From Tillandsia leiboldiana (lineage: Eukaryota; Streptophyta; Magnoliopsida; Poales; Bromeliaceae): DNA of 64,000 nucleotides. The translations under genes were made by a program, and so were the position numbers. Within the stretch, counting starts at the first letter, position 1, and each line of letters opens with the position of its first letter. The notes under the pieces are model-generated. The model had not been told where the DNA came from and did no database searches. It worked only from the letters and a program-made list of their open reading frames with translations. Shown here in pieces: positions 35,053 to 44,256 of the stretch. The stretch is from the NCBI GenBank assembly GCA_029204045.2, contig JAQNDB010000189.1, positions 52,491 to 116,490 of the forward strand, in the 5' to 3' direction.

Positions 35053-35111
35053 ACGTCAAACATTCGACTTTCATGAATCGTTTCCGCTAAAACAAACCCC
35101 GGGGCGTGACA

Positions 35112-37362
35112 ATGTGCCAACATGGCATGTTATATAATTTCATAGGGTAACATTATCCTAGGTAAGCTTACACTAGTCATCACATAGATGTCCAAGTCAT
35201 GCAAGTCCTCAGTATACCTCATAAATACTATTCTTGCAATCATTTATACCAATATCAATAACAAGCTTACCTACTTACCAATATAAACTATGTACCCTAC
35301 ACATGCATGCATCAGTCATAGAGGGGTGACATCCCCACAAGTGGACTTATACTTGCCACCACATAAACATTGCCTTAAACAATTACTGATAATAAGCTCA
35401 CCCACCTGAAGCGCTTAACCCAAGGCAAACCTGAAGTCGGTGAAGTGGGTAGACGCCCGCGGTCCAAAATCTGCCAACAAAACACCCTCGGTACAAGTCG
35501 CGCAAGCCTTGGCTCCAAACAGCTGAAAACACCCCTGAGTACAACAATAAGGCTTAACATTACACTTTTATTCCAAAATTAACCAAACATACACCATCTG
35601 AAAACCAGTCCCAAAGCCGCGCATATTTCACCTGCTGTAAGTGCCCAGAAAAATCCAAAAAAAAATACCACAGTAATCCTCGCGTCGATACCTTCGAAAC
35701 GAGTACCTGCACGTCCAATTCCGAGCTTCCTACACTGAGAAACAATTCCGACAAGGGAACCACCCCGAATCAAACTACACTCAAAAACTGTAGCAACAAT
35801 TACTGTTCACAGATAATCTTCACCTTCGAGAAATATTCAGAAAATTCCAAGAAAATTTGGGCATATTCCTCGTGAAGTGTAGATGCAAATCGCCTCTTGA
35901 ATCGCCCCAATCCGATGCCTGTGCGCGAAGATATCACCAAAACACCGCGCCGCTGTCCCAGAACTCCGCCCAGAAAAAGGGGTTACAAGATGATCCGAAA
36001 GACCCATAAAAACTCGGAATGGGAAAGACCAGTAAACATGGGAAACATAGCCCTACCTGTCGTGAAGCCAACGGCGCAAGAATCACTGAAAAAGGTGCTC
36101 GGGGTAAGCCGGGGGAGTCCTCGCACCAAAACGCGACGAAGAAGACCACAAACGAACGAGCGTCGCGCCGCGCCGTAAAAATAGAAACCTCGATAAGCGT
36201 GCCACCAAAAATCCCAAAACTTAGCAGAAAGATGCAGCCAAACTAGGGGATCAACTTTGCTGAAGGCACCCCAGCGAGAAGAGGCTCGGAAATGGCGGAA
36301 AAAGGGAGAAGAAGAGAGCTCGGATCGCCTTTTATAGGCTGCAGAAACAAATGGGAAAATACCGGTTATGTCCCAATTTCCGGGCGCATGCCACTTTCGG
36401 GCGCGTACTGTAGCAGCCCGAAAATCCCAAAGGCGCGCACTGTAGCAGCCCGGAAGTCCCCTGGGCCTCCACGTCGCCCGCCAAACAGGCGACAGCCGCA
36501 CCCGCCGCACGCGTCGCGCCACGTGGCCACCCGCGGACGACGACACGTGGCACGCTCCCCGGTCAACGCCCGCCTGCCGCGCCCACGTGCCCGCCTGACG
36601 CCGCCGCCTGCCACCCTGCCGCGCACAGTAGACCCACCAATAGGAGAACGCCACGTGTCATGCCACTTCCTAGTGAACCCGGTGCACGAAATCATGTGGA
36701 CCGAACCAATGCAAACCTGCCACGTGTCCAAGCCCGGTGCACCGTAAACCCTGAGCCATCCCGAAACTGCGTAGACCAGCCGCCGTGAACCCACCTCTAG
36801 GATGATGCCACGTGTCACCCCCGGTCCACCGTGCGCCCCGCACTCCCCCGTAGACCGCGCCCCGCGGACCGGCCCACTCCTGAGCCGCCACGCGTCCAGC
36901 CCCCGGTGCACGCCTGCCGCGTGGACCGGGCGGCCCGCGCCTCCGTCCGCCGCGCTGCCGGCGGCCGCTCCGCCGCTGCCGCCGCCGCCGGAAACACTGT
37001 TCCGGCGTGAACAGTGTCCGGTGCTCAAAATGACAAGTGGGTAGTCCGTTTTAACCGTTTTCGCGCGCTGAATCCGAATTTGATGTCCATTTCGCCAAAT
37101 TCCAACTCCAAAATTTGCCGAAGGCATCCGGAAAGGTAATCCTTGGTCCAAACTTCGCGCTGAGTCCAAATTTAATATCCACTTCGCGCGAAACCACTTC
37201 TAACGATCCGATGGAGTCCAATGATCACTCACGTGATCCATTAAACACACTGAGCCCAACACTAATGTCCAATTGGGGCACAAATCCCACCAACACGCCA
37301 CATAGGCCTCCGGGAGCTGTAGATGATCCAGTAATCTCGACGTGGGGATCCAGGTCCTCACA
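35112..37362 (-). mobile_element. Chromovirus-type LTR in reverse orientation, 3' end missing
   Basis: On the minus strand it starts TGTGAGGACC at 37362. It shares with the LTR at 50352 the block around CCGGATGCCTTCGGCAAATT, the 'acactgttcacgccgga' phrase and a GC-rich region, then a TATA box (TATAAAA, plus-strand 36330-36336). Further on it has the 'accatgccatgttggcacat'-like segment matching about 52525. It is cut at 35112 by the end of the LARD-like element. No gene; ORFs at 35983-37169 on the minus strand read GC-rich repeats. Confidence 0.75.
36330..36336 (-). promoter_or_regulatory. TATA box of the reversed LTR
   Basis: Minus-strand CCTATAAAAGGCG, with a GC-rich upstream region and a Ser/Arg-type C/T-rich leader downstream. 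Confidence 0.6.
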
Positions 37363-37429
37363 CAGGTGGTGTCTTGGCAGGAGTTCCGCGCTTTGCTACT
37401 CGGGGCCTATTTCCCCGACAGCGCAAGAA
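37363..37429 (+). pseudogene. gag: Scrap of Ty3/gypsy gag
   Basis: Read from 37373 the bases give WQEFRALLLGAYFPDSAR, which matches the conserved W..F...F...YFP motif of plant Ty3/gypsy Gag cores. It is bounded on the left by the start of the reversed LTR and on the right by Cassandra. It probably belongs to the same chromovirus as the pol at 38005, with most of gag and protease deleted. Confidence 0.65.
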
Positions 37430-37543
37430 TGTGACACCCCCCGAATTTGGATTAGTCCTATATATAAATGATATAATAGGACTAAAATCTCTAACCCGGC
37501 TATAGCATTTTGGATTGTAGCAAGATCCAAGAGGAACATGAGA

Positions 37544-37596
37544 GTTAAGCGTGCTAGAGCTAGAGTAGTTCTAGGATGGGTGACTCCCTGGGAAGT
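37544..37596 (+). promoter_or_regulatory. 5S-rRNA-like Pol III control region, left Cassandra LTR
   Basis: GTTAAGCGTGCT (A-box part), AGAGTAGT, then CTAGGATGGGTGAC (C-box part) and GGGAAGT follow plant 5S rRNA in order and spacing with a few changes. A second copy lies at 37944-37996. Whether it is transcribed cannot be told from sequence. Confidence 0.8.
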
Positions 37597-37943
37597 GGGG
37601 CGTCACAGTTGGTATCAGAGACATTCACCAGCCGGAAATGTGAGATGAGTCTCGGCTGAGCCAGGGTTATATAGCGGGTAGAGTGTGGCTCCCCGGCTAA
37701 TGACCGTTGTAGGTGGAATGCAGCTCCCTACAAGGTCGGCTAAGGCTAGCGAGACGAGTCTCACATCGCCTGGTGCTTGTGAGTGTGCTTGAGCCTGACG
37801 TGGACGTCAGGGCTTAAAGGGGGGAAGAATGTGACACCCCCCGAATTTGGATTAGTCCTATATATAAATGATATAATAGGACTAAAATCTCTAACCCGGC
37901 TATAGCATTTTGGATGGTAGCAAGATCCAAGAGGAACATGAGA

Positions 37944-37996
37944 GTTAAGCGTGCTAGAGCTAGAGTAGTTCTAGGATGGGTGACTCCCTGGGAAGT
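37944..37996 (+). promoter_or_regulatory. 5S-rRNA-like Pol III control region, right Cassandra LTR
   Basis: Same block as at 37544-37596. If active, transcripts would read directly into the chromovirus pol that begins at 38005. Confidence 0.78.
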
Positions 37997-38004
37997 GGGG
38001 CGTC

Positions 38005-41000
38005 GTTTGCAGCGACGATCTCTTCTGCTAGAGCCCGATAGCTGATGAGTCGTGGTTGTGTTGCCTTCTTAGCTACTGTTGTAGAGGCGCCTACGGCGAT
38101 GCCTGGACTCGAGGACATTCCTATCGTCCGAGAGTATCCAGATGTGTTCCCTCCCGAGCTATCGTCTATGCCGCCGGATCGAGAGATTGAGTTTGTGATT
38201 GACGTGGTTCCTGGAACCACGCCAATCTCTAAGGCACCCTACAGAATGGCACCAGCAGAATTGAGAGAGTTAAAGGCTCAGCTCCAGGATCTCATGGATC
38301 GCGGGTTTGTTCGTCCCAGTGTTTCTCCTTGGGGAGCCCCGATTCTTTTTGTGAAGAAAAAGGACGGGTCACTTAGGCTTTGTGTGGATTACAGAGAATT
38401 GAATAAAGTGACCGTCAAGAACAAGTATCCACTTCCTCGGATTGATGATTTATTTGATCAGCTTCAGGGAGCCACGGTTTTCTCGAAAAAAGATCTGCAG
38501 TCCGGTTACCACCAGCTGAGGGTGAGGGCGGAGGATGTGTCCAATACGGCGTTTAGGTCTCGGTATGGGCATTACGAGTTTACAGTGCTACCTTTTGGTT
38601 TGACGAATGCCCCGGCTGCGTTCATGGATCTGATGAACCGAGTCTTTCAGCCGTACTTGGACCATTTTGTGGTGGTTTTCATTGATGACATCCTGATTTA
38701 CTCCCGTAGCGACTTTGAGCATGAGGAGCACTTGAGGTTAGTGCTGCAGCTTCTGAGGGAGAAGAAGCTGTATGCGAAGTTAAAGAAGTGCGCCTTTTGG
38801 CTTCGGGAGGTTTCTTTTCTAGGCCACATTGTTTCAGCCGCAGGAGTGGCAGTGGACCCGACGAAGATCGTTTCAGTTCGGGATTGGCCTAGACCCACGA
38901 CGGTGACAGAGATTCGGAGTTTCCTGGGCCTTGCAGGCTACTACCGTCGTTTTGTTGAGGGCTTTGCGAAGCTTTCGACCCCCCTTACTAGACTGACCAA
39001 GAAGGGGGTGAAATTTGTTTGGACAGAGCAGTGCCAACAAAGCTTCGAGGAGTTGAAGTAGAGATTGATTTCAGCGCCAGTGCTTGCACTACCAGTCATG
39101 GGAGAGGGGTTCGTGATTTTCAGTGATGCCTCCCTCAGCGGCCTTGGATGCGTATTGATGCAGCATGGTAGGGTAATTGCCTATGCTTCCCGGCAGTTAA
39201 AGGATTATGAAAGAAATTACCCTACGCATGACCTGGAGCTAGCTGCGGTTGTTTATGCCTTGAAGCTCTGGCGGCACTATTTGTATGGCGAGCGCTGTGA
39301 GATCTTCACCGATCATCAGAGTTTGAAATACCTGTTCACCCAGAAAGAACTCAACCTAAGGCAGCGCCGATGGCTTGAGCTGTTAAAGGATTACGACTTG
39401 AGCATTCTCTATCATCCCGGCAAGGCTAACGTGGTCGCGGATGCTTTGAGCCGGCGAGCAGGGCAGACCTTGAGTATGCTTATTACCTAGCAGAGACCAC
39501 TGAGAGAGCAGCTGAGGAGTTTGGATATAGAGGTTGTGACCCCGGGGGTTTCTGCAAGACTTATGACTATGGTCTTGCAGCCCACTCTACTGGACAGGAT
39601 TAGGGAGAAGCAGAGTGGGGACCCCTATCTTCTGAGAATTCGAGACCAGATGCAGCTTGGACAGAGCGGGGACTTTTCGGTGGATGTTGCGGGAGTACTT
39701 AGGTACAGGGACCGCATTTGTGTGCCGGCGGATTTGGATATTAGAGAGCTGATCCTGAGAGAGGCTCACTATACACCTTACACCCTCCATCCTGGGGGAA
39801 CTAAGATGTATAGGGATTTGAAAGCTCAGTTTTGGTGGCAGGGCATGAAGAGGGATATTGGTAGGTTTGTGGCCCGCTGTCTAACTTGCCAACAGGTTAA
39901 GGCGGAACACCAGGTTCCCGCTGGCAAGTTACAAAGCCTACCAATTCCTGAATGGAAATGGGATTGTGTCACCATGGATTTTATTGTGGGTCTGCCAAGG
40001 ACTCAGAGAGGAGCCGATGCTATTTGGGTAATCGTTGATCGGTTGACTAAATCAGCTCACTTCCTGCCGATTCAGTCAGGTTGGGCCTTGGAGAGTTTAG
40101 CACGCTTGTACCTTGACGAGATCGTGAGGCTTCATGGAGTGCCAGCTTCTATCGTGTCAGACAGGGACCCCAGGTTTACCTCTCAGTTTTGGAGGAGCTT
40201 GCAGACGGCCTTGGGGACCCAGCTTCAGTTCAGCACCGCCTTTCACCCACAGACCGACGGACAGTCTGAACGGACTATTCAGACTCTGGAGGACATGTTG
40301 AGAGCTTGTGTCCTGAGCTTTAGCGGTGGTTGGGATCGACATTTGAGATTAGCAGAGTTTGCCTACAACAATAGCTTCCAGGCGAGTATCCAGATGGCGC
40401 CTTATGAAGCATTGTATGGTAGGAAATGTCGATCGCCTCTATGTTGGAGTGATGTGGGTGAAAGGAAAACTTTGGGGCCAGATTTGCTTTTGGACGCCGA
40501 GGATAAAGTCCTGGTTATTCGACGCCACTTGGTCACTGCTCAGAGTCGACAGAAGAGCTACGCCGATAGGAGGCGGCGAGACTTGGAGTTCCAGGTGGGG
40601 GATCATGTGTTTCTGAAAGTCTCGCCGTCTCGAGGGATTCGACGTTTTGGAGTGCGCGGGAAGCTAAGCCCGCGTTTTATTGGACCATTTGAGGTTTTGG
40701 AGCGTATCGGACCTGTCGCCTATCGGGTTGCCCTACCGCCGCGTCTAGCCGGTACTCATGATGTTTTCCATGTATCTGTCTTGAGGAGGTATGTCTATGA
40801 TCCCTCTCACGTTGTGGACTTCACTTCTTTGGAGCTGGACGAGGAGCTGCACTTCCGGGAGCGCCCGATTCGAATTCTGGCTCGAGAGACGAGAGAATTG
40901 CGAAATTGGGTCATACCTTTTGTGAAGGTATTGTGGAGCCACCATGATGAGAGAGAGGCTACTTGGGAGCCCGAGGATGAGCTGAGGACTACCTACCCAC

Positions 41001-41023
41001 ACTTATTTGAGACCCCCTCCTGA
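38005..41023 (+). pseudogene. pol: Tekay/Del-type chromovirus pol (RT-RNase H-integrase-chromodomain), three in-frame TAG
   Basis: One frame runs from 38005 to TGA at 41021, broken only by TAG at 38039, 39059 and 39488. There is no frameshift. Order: end of protease and spacer; reverse transcriptase with LPFGLTNAPAAF and the FIDDILIYS catalytic motif (Asp codons at 38684-38689); RNase H with DASLSGLG, DLELAAVVYALK and HPGKANVVADALSRR; integrase HHCC finger (H...H...CLTC near 39760-39895); core with MDFIVGLP, VSDRDPRF and a Glu after DGQSER; C-terminal domain; chromodomain-like end (RNWVIPFVKVLWSHH, ATWEPEDEL). These enzymes copy element RNA into DNA and insert it in the nucleus; the chromodomain directs insertion to particular chromatin. 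Gag and protease are lost at the left break. Enzyme motifs look intact apart from the stops, so decay is recent. Confidence 0.92.
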
Positions 41024-41062
41024 CTTTTGAGCTTTTTGGGTTTCGAGGACGAAACCATTTGA

Positions 41063-41075
41063 AGGGGGGGGGGAG
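41063..41075 (+). promoter_or_regulatory. Polypurine tract of the chromovirus
   Basis: GAAGGGGGGGGGGAG-type run directly before the LTR start TGTAGTG, 40 bp after the pol stop and behind the GAGGACGAAACC signature. Confidence 0.88.
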
Positions 41076-41435
41076 TGTAGTGTACCGGTTTTTGGGATGA
41101 GCTTTCTGGCTCCACCGACAAGCTTTTTGACAGAAGAAAGGCGTGAGCGCGTGTATTTTCGATTTACAGCGGTGTTCGGGTGGTTCCGGGCGGCGGCGGA
41201 GGTGCCGAGGTCGAAAAGTGAGTTGTGGTGGTCACTTTTCCATTATTTTATTCTTTTTTTTTATGGGTAATTTTGGTATTGAGGATGTTTTTACCTTTTT
41301 CCTCTCTTTTGTTAGTGCTGCTGTGAGGGAGGGGTATGGCAGTGAGGTTGGTGGAGTTTAATTAATGAGAGTGGTAGGTTGAATTAATTAAAACTCTTTA
41401 ATTAAGTTTTATGCCTTAATTAAAATGCGTTTATG

Positions 41436-41445
41436 CTTATATAAG
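41436..41445 (+). promoter_or_regulatory. TATA box of the chromovirus LTR
   Basis: CTTATATAAG about 360 bp into the LTR, after an AT-rich U3 segment with repeated TTAATTAA and before a leader starting 'cagtcaccaccc'. Confidence 0.7.
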
Positions 41446-41994
41446 CAGTCACCACCCTTGCCACCTCACCTCTCTCTTTTCCAAAAAGCAAAGGAAGCAG
41501 CAGCAGCTTTGGGGGATTTCGGTCTGAAGCTAGGGGAGGAAGAAGAAGTGAGGAGGAAGAAAAAGAGGAATTTCTTGGATTTGCTACTTCGCTTCGAAGG
41601 TGTGGAATCGAGCGGAGCGTGCTAGGCGAACATCGACGAGGTTGGTGTTTTTAATTTCTTTTGTGTGTGGGTTTTGGCTCTTCTTCTCTCCTCTCCATCT
41701 CTTTTCTTTCTTCTTTCACTACTTTGGCTGGGTGGACTTGATGTCCGAGGCTTAGAGCCGCGCGTACCGCACTCAAATTACTGCGGCGCGTGATTTTGGG
41801 GGCTGCGCAGCGCGTGCGCGCTTGATCGCCGCGCGCAGCGCGCGCCCTGCTGCCACAATGGGCAGCAGGGCGCCATTTTGCCCGGGGTTGCGGCGCTGGG
41901 GCCGCGCCGCCGTGCTGGCCGCGCGCTTGGCGCGCGGCACTGCGGGGGTGCCGCGCGGGCGGCCCCTGTGCCGCGCGGCACTGCAGGCCGCGCG

Positions 41995-42640
41995 CTGGGC
42001 GCGCGGGCGGCCCTGCAGGCCGCGCGCCAGGCGCGCGGCGCTGCTAAGGGCCGCGCGGTGGCCTTTGGGCCCAGCGGCCCTGCAGGCCGCGCGCAGGGCG
42101 CGCGGCGCTGCAGGGCACCGCGCGGGTGCCCTTTTTGGGCCCCGCGGCCCTGCAGGCCGCACGCAGGGCGCGCGGCGCTGCAGGGCACCGCGCGGGTGCC
42201 CTTTTAGGCCCCGCGGCCCTGCTGGCCGCGCGCAGGGCGCGCGGCGCTGCAGGGCACCGCGCGGGTGCCCTTTTTGGGCCCCGCGGCCCTTCAGGCCGCG
42301 CTCCAGGCGCGCGGCGCTGCTAAGGGCCGCGCGGTGGCCCTTTGGGCCCCGCGGCCCTGCAGGCCGCGCGCAGGGCGCGCGGCGCTGCAGGGCACCGCGC
42401 GGGTGCCCTTTTGGGGCCGCGGCCCTGCAGGCCGCGCGCCAGGCGCGCGGCGCTGCTGAGGGCCGCGCGGCGGCCCTTTGGGCCCCGCGGCCCTGCAGGC
42501 CGCGCGCAAGGCGCGCGGCGCTGCAGGGCACCGCACGGGCACCCCTTGGGCCCTGCGGCCCTACAGGCCACTCGTTTGACGCGCGGCGCTGCAGGGCGCC
42601 GTGCAGGCTACCCTCGGGCCGCGCGGCGCTGTCGGCCGTG
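41995..42640 (+). repeat. GC-rich minisatellite, about 68-bp unit
   Basis: The phrase GGCCCTGCAGGCCGCG recurs near 42011, 42077, 42147, 42212, 42286, 42353, 42421 and 42489, with spacings of 65-74 bp. Two alternating second halves occur, one with CTGCAGGGCACCGCGCGGG and one with CTGCTAAGGGCCGCGCGG. GC content is very high. Confidence 0.85.
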
Positions 42641-43149
42641 CGGCGGGTCGCCTTCGTGCGAGGAGTATTTTTTTCTGGAGCGGTTTGGGCATGAGCCACA
42701 CCTTACCGTCGACGGCGGCTCACCGGTGCGCCGCGGCGGTTACGCGACGAGTTTTCCGCGTGACGCCGACGTTCTGCGGCACCGGGTGGGGTTTTTCCGC
42801 CAGGTCGAATGCGGGTTTCAACCGCGGGTTTTCTGATCCCTTTTTATCTCCTTTTCCGCAGTGGTGACTCAGTGCTGTCTTTCCACGAGGTCGGTGGTAC
42901 GCGTGGTGCCACGTGGAGCTGTAGGATCACACCGGGACCTCTATTTGGCGCACGATTTTGCGGATTCTTCGCAGGTGGGTTGGTTTCTCTCGAATGTTTA
43001 CAAGATGCCACTTTTGTTTCCAGACGCAAAGGTATGGTGACCTTGTGCTATCAGGCAAGTGCGGGTCAGCCGTGTAAGTCGCGGGTTCTGGTTTCCGACT
43101 AGGGCATGTATGATGCTCCTGGGAGTTCGCTCTAGATTACACAGCGGTA

Positions 43150-43355
43150 TTGGAAGCCCTGGCCGAGTTACCAGGAGGGCGTTTTCCCCGGCCGAGTCAC
43201 CGGGAGGGCAGTTTTTCGCTGGCCGAGCTACCAGGAGGGTACCTTTCCCCGGCCGAGTTACCGGGAGGACTTTTTCCCTGGCTGAGTTACCAGGAGAGTA
43301 CTTCCCTGGCCGAGATACCAGTGGAAGTTCGCCCCCGGCCGAGTTACCGGGTGGC
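43150..43355 (+). repeat. 30-bp minisatellite with core GGCCGAGTTACCGGGAGG
   Basis: Seven degenerate copies about 30 bp apart; the core alternates between ACCGGGAGG and ACCAGGAGG. A reverse-complement trace is visible near 47870 in the inverted LTR. Confidence 0.85.
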
Positions 43356-43467
43356 TGAGGGGAAATGACATGTGCGGGTGGTCATTTTCATATTATGCTA
43401 GATGTCATTTAGTACAGCATTGCATTGAGGCATATAGTGATAGATTTACTTACAGCTTTCATTCCAG

Positions 43468-43492
43468 TATCTATTTATCTATCTATCTATCT
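43468..43492 (+). repeat. TATC microsatellite
   Basis: Six nearly perfect TATC units. The reverse-complement counterpart lies at about 47510-47540 in the inverted LTR. Confidence 0.75.
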
Positions 43493-43969
43493 GTTTTTGC
43501 CTCCAGTGGACTTGGTGGGCTACCGAGGATAGGGCATCGGTACCCACTGAGATCTGACTTTTTAGTTGATCTCACACCCGCCGTGTATGACAGGTGTTTC
43601 TGAGGCGGCCGTTCCAGGGCCGGTACGTGCGGAGTCTTCAGACCGTGGCAAGGGCTTGGCCGACTAGTGCCTCCTGGGTCTGTAGAGTCACAGGTAGAGC
43701 TACTCGGGTATTTTTTGGTTTCCCACTTTTGTATCTGATAGTGGTGGTGTACCCCATTTTGGGAGGTAGTGGATGTTGTACCGGGATTATTTACTTAGTG
43801 ACTCTTGTATGCAGTTTACTTTCTTCAGTGTTGCATCTCTTTTGCTCTGATACTTGTATGGCTAGATCCCTTTTCACGGGTTAGACGCTTCGTCTGTGCG
43901 GCAGTTTCCGCAGAGACGGCGGGTCTATTGGCGAGCCCGGGGCGCAGGCTCGACCCCCGGGGCGTGACA

Positions 43970-44256
43970 GAGAGACTGTACACTGTTGTATTTATTGGAG
44001 ATACCTCCCTGTTGAGCTATGAGTTTTGTATCTGAGGATATTGTACGATTATCTTTTTGGGAGGTGGACATTGTTGTATTATTTCCAGTTGTACAGGGAT
44101 TGATTTTAGTTTTACAGCAGTTTTATCTTTTAGCTCTGATATTTGTTAGCTGTAGTACTTTTCTTGCAGGTAGGACGCTTCGCCTATGCGGGATTTGGCA
44201 TAGGTGGCGGATCTGTTGGCGAGCCCGGGTCGCAGTTTCGACCTCGGGGCGTGACA
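43970..44256 (+). mobile_element. 3' end of a LARD-like LTR (older copy)
   Basis: Matches the last 290 bp of the LTRs ending at 54475 and 62066, with roughly one difference per ten bases. It ends GACCTCGGGGCGTGACA and is followed by an iMet primer site at 44264-44275. Its left part was displaced by the chromovirus LTR ending at 43969. Confidence 0.8.

Larger units (their letters stand above)
24394..35111 (+). mobile_element. LARD-like non-autonomous chromovirus derivative with 4.1-kb LTRs
   Basis: LTRs at 24394-28501 and 31004-35111 (4,108 bp each, TGTAAG...GGGGCGTGACA) flank a 2,502-bp interior. The interior holds an iMet primer site, a broken gag-like region and about 1.2 kb without coding. 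No pol is present. Dimensions fit large retrotransposon derivatives (LARDs). By eye the LTRs differ at about 20 positions, roughly half of them one-base indels. The bases next to the outer ends (aaggg and atgtg) do not match, and no clear polypurine tract precedes the 3' LTR, so the copy may be a recombinant. Confidence 0.85.
31004..35111 (+). mobile_element. 3' LTR of the LARD-like element
   Basis: 4,108 bp, same order as the 5' LTR, with a TATA region at 31814-31843 and A31 at 35016-35046. Differences from the 5' copy include C/T at 32075, a missing C near 32231, an added C near 33091 and a 3-bp shorter GGT repeat near 34380. It ends GGGGCGTGACA at 35111 and is followed directly by unrelated LTR DNA. 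Confidence 0.88.
37430..38004 (+). mobile_element. Cassandra-type TRIM, plus strand, last 3 bases of right LTR missing
   Basis: LTRs at 37430-37607 (178 bp) and 37830-38004 (175 bp) surround a 222-bp interior. The interior has the iMet primer site TGGTATCAGAGA (37610) and a polypurine tract AAAGGGGGGAAGAA (about 37816-37829). The left LTR ends GGGGCGTCACA; the right one stops at GGGGCGTC and runs straight into gypsy pol. The outer bases (aagaa and gtttg) are not a target-site duplication. The body is very similar to the three copies nested in the Sirevirus LTRs, but in the opposite orientation. Confidence 0.88.
41076..43969 (+). mobile_element. 3' LTR of the chromovirus
   Basis: 2,894 bp, TGTAGTG...GGGGCGTGACA. 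It contains a TATA box (41436-41445), a C/T-rich leader, a GC-rich minisatellite of about 68-bp units, a 30-bp minisatellite and a TATC microsatellite. It is followed at 43970 by the interior of another family's LTR, so the element sits in that LTR. ORFs of up to 308 residues in the GC-rich part are repeat artefacts. Confidence 0.85.

Noticed and set aside
24394..35111. Segmental duplication of a host locus (two 4.1-kb repeats)
   Set aside because: TG...CA ends, a primer site after the left copy and gag-type zinc knuckles between show that the repeats are LTRs.
37544..37596. A true 5S rRNA gene
   Set aside because: Only the inner and 3' part of 5S is present, within a TRIM LTR and repeated at a 400-bp distance. 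The 5' third and a T-run terminator do not match a 5S gene.
41773..42699. Long Arg/Ala/Pro-rich ORFs on both strands (up to 308 residues)
   Set aside because: They read a 68-bp GC-rich minisatellite in which nearly all frames are open. No domain, and the frame changes meaning with each unit.
43150..43355. Regular 30-bp repeats resembling a small CRISPR array
   Set aside because: Units are degenerate, adjacent and without unique spacers, in a plant retrotransposon LTR.
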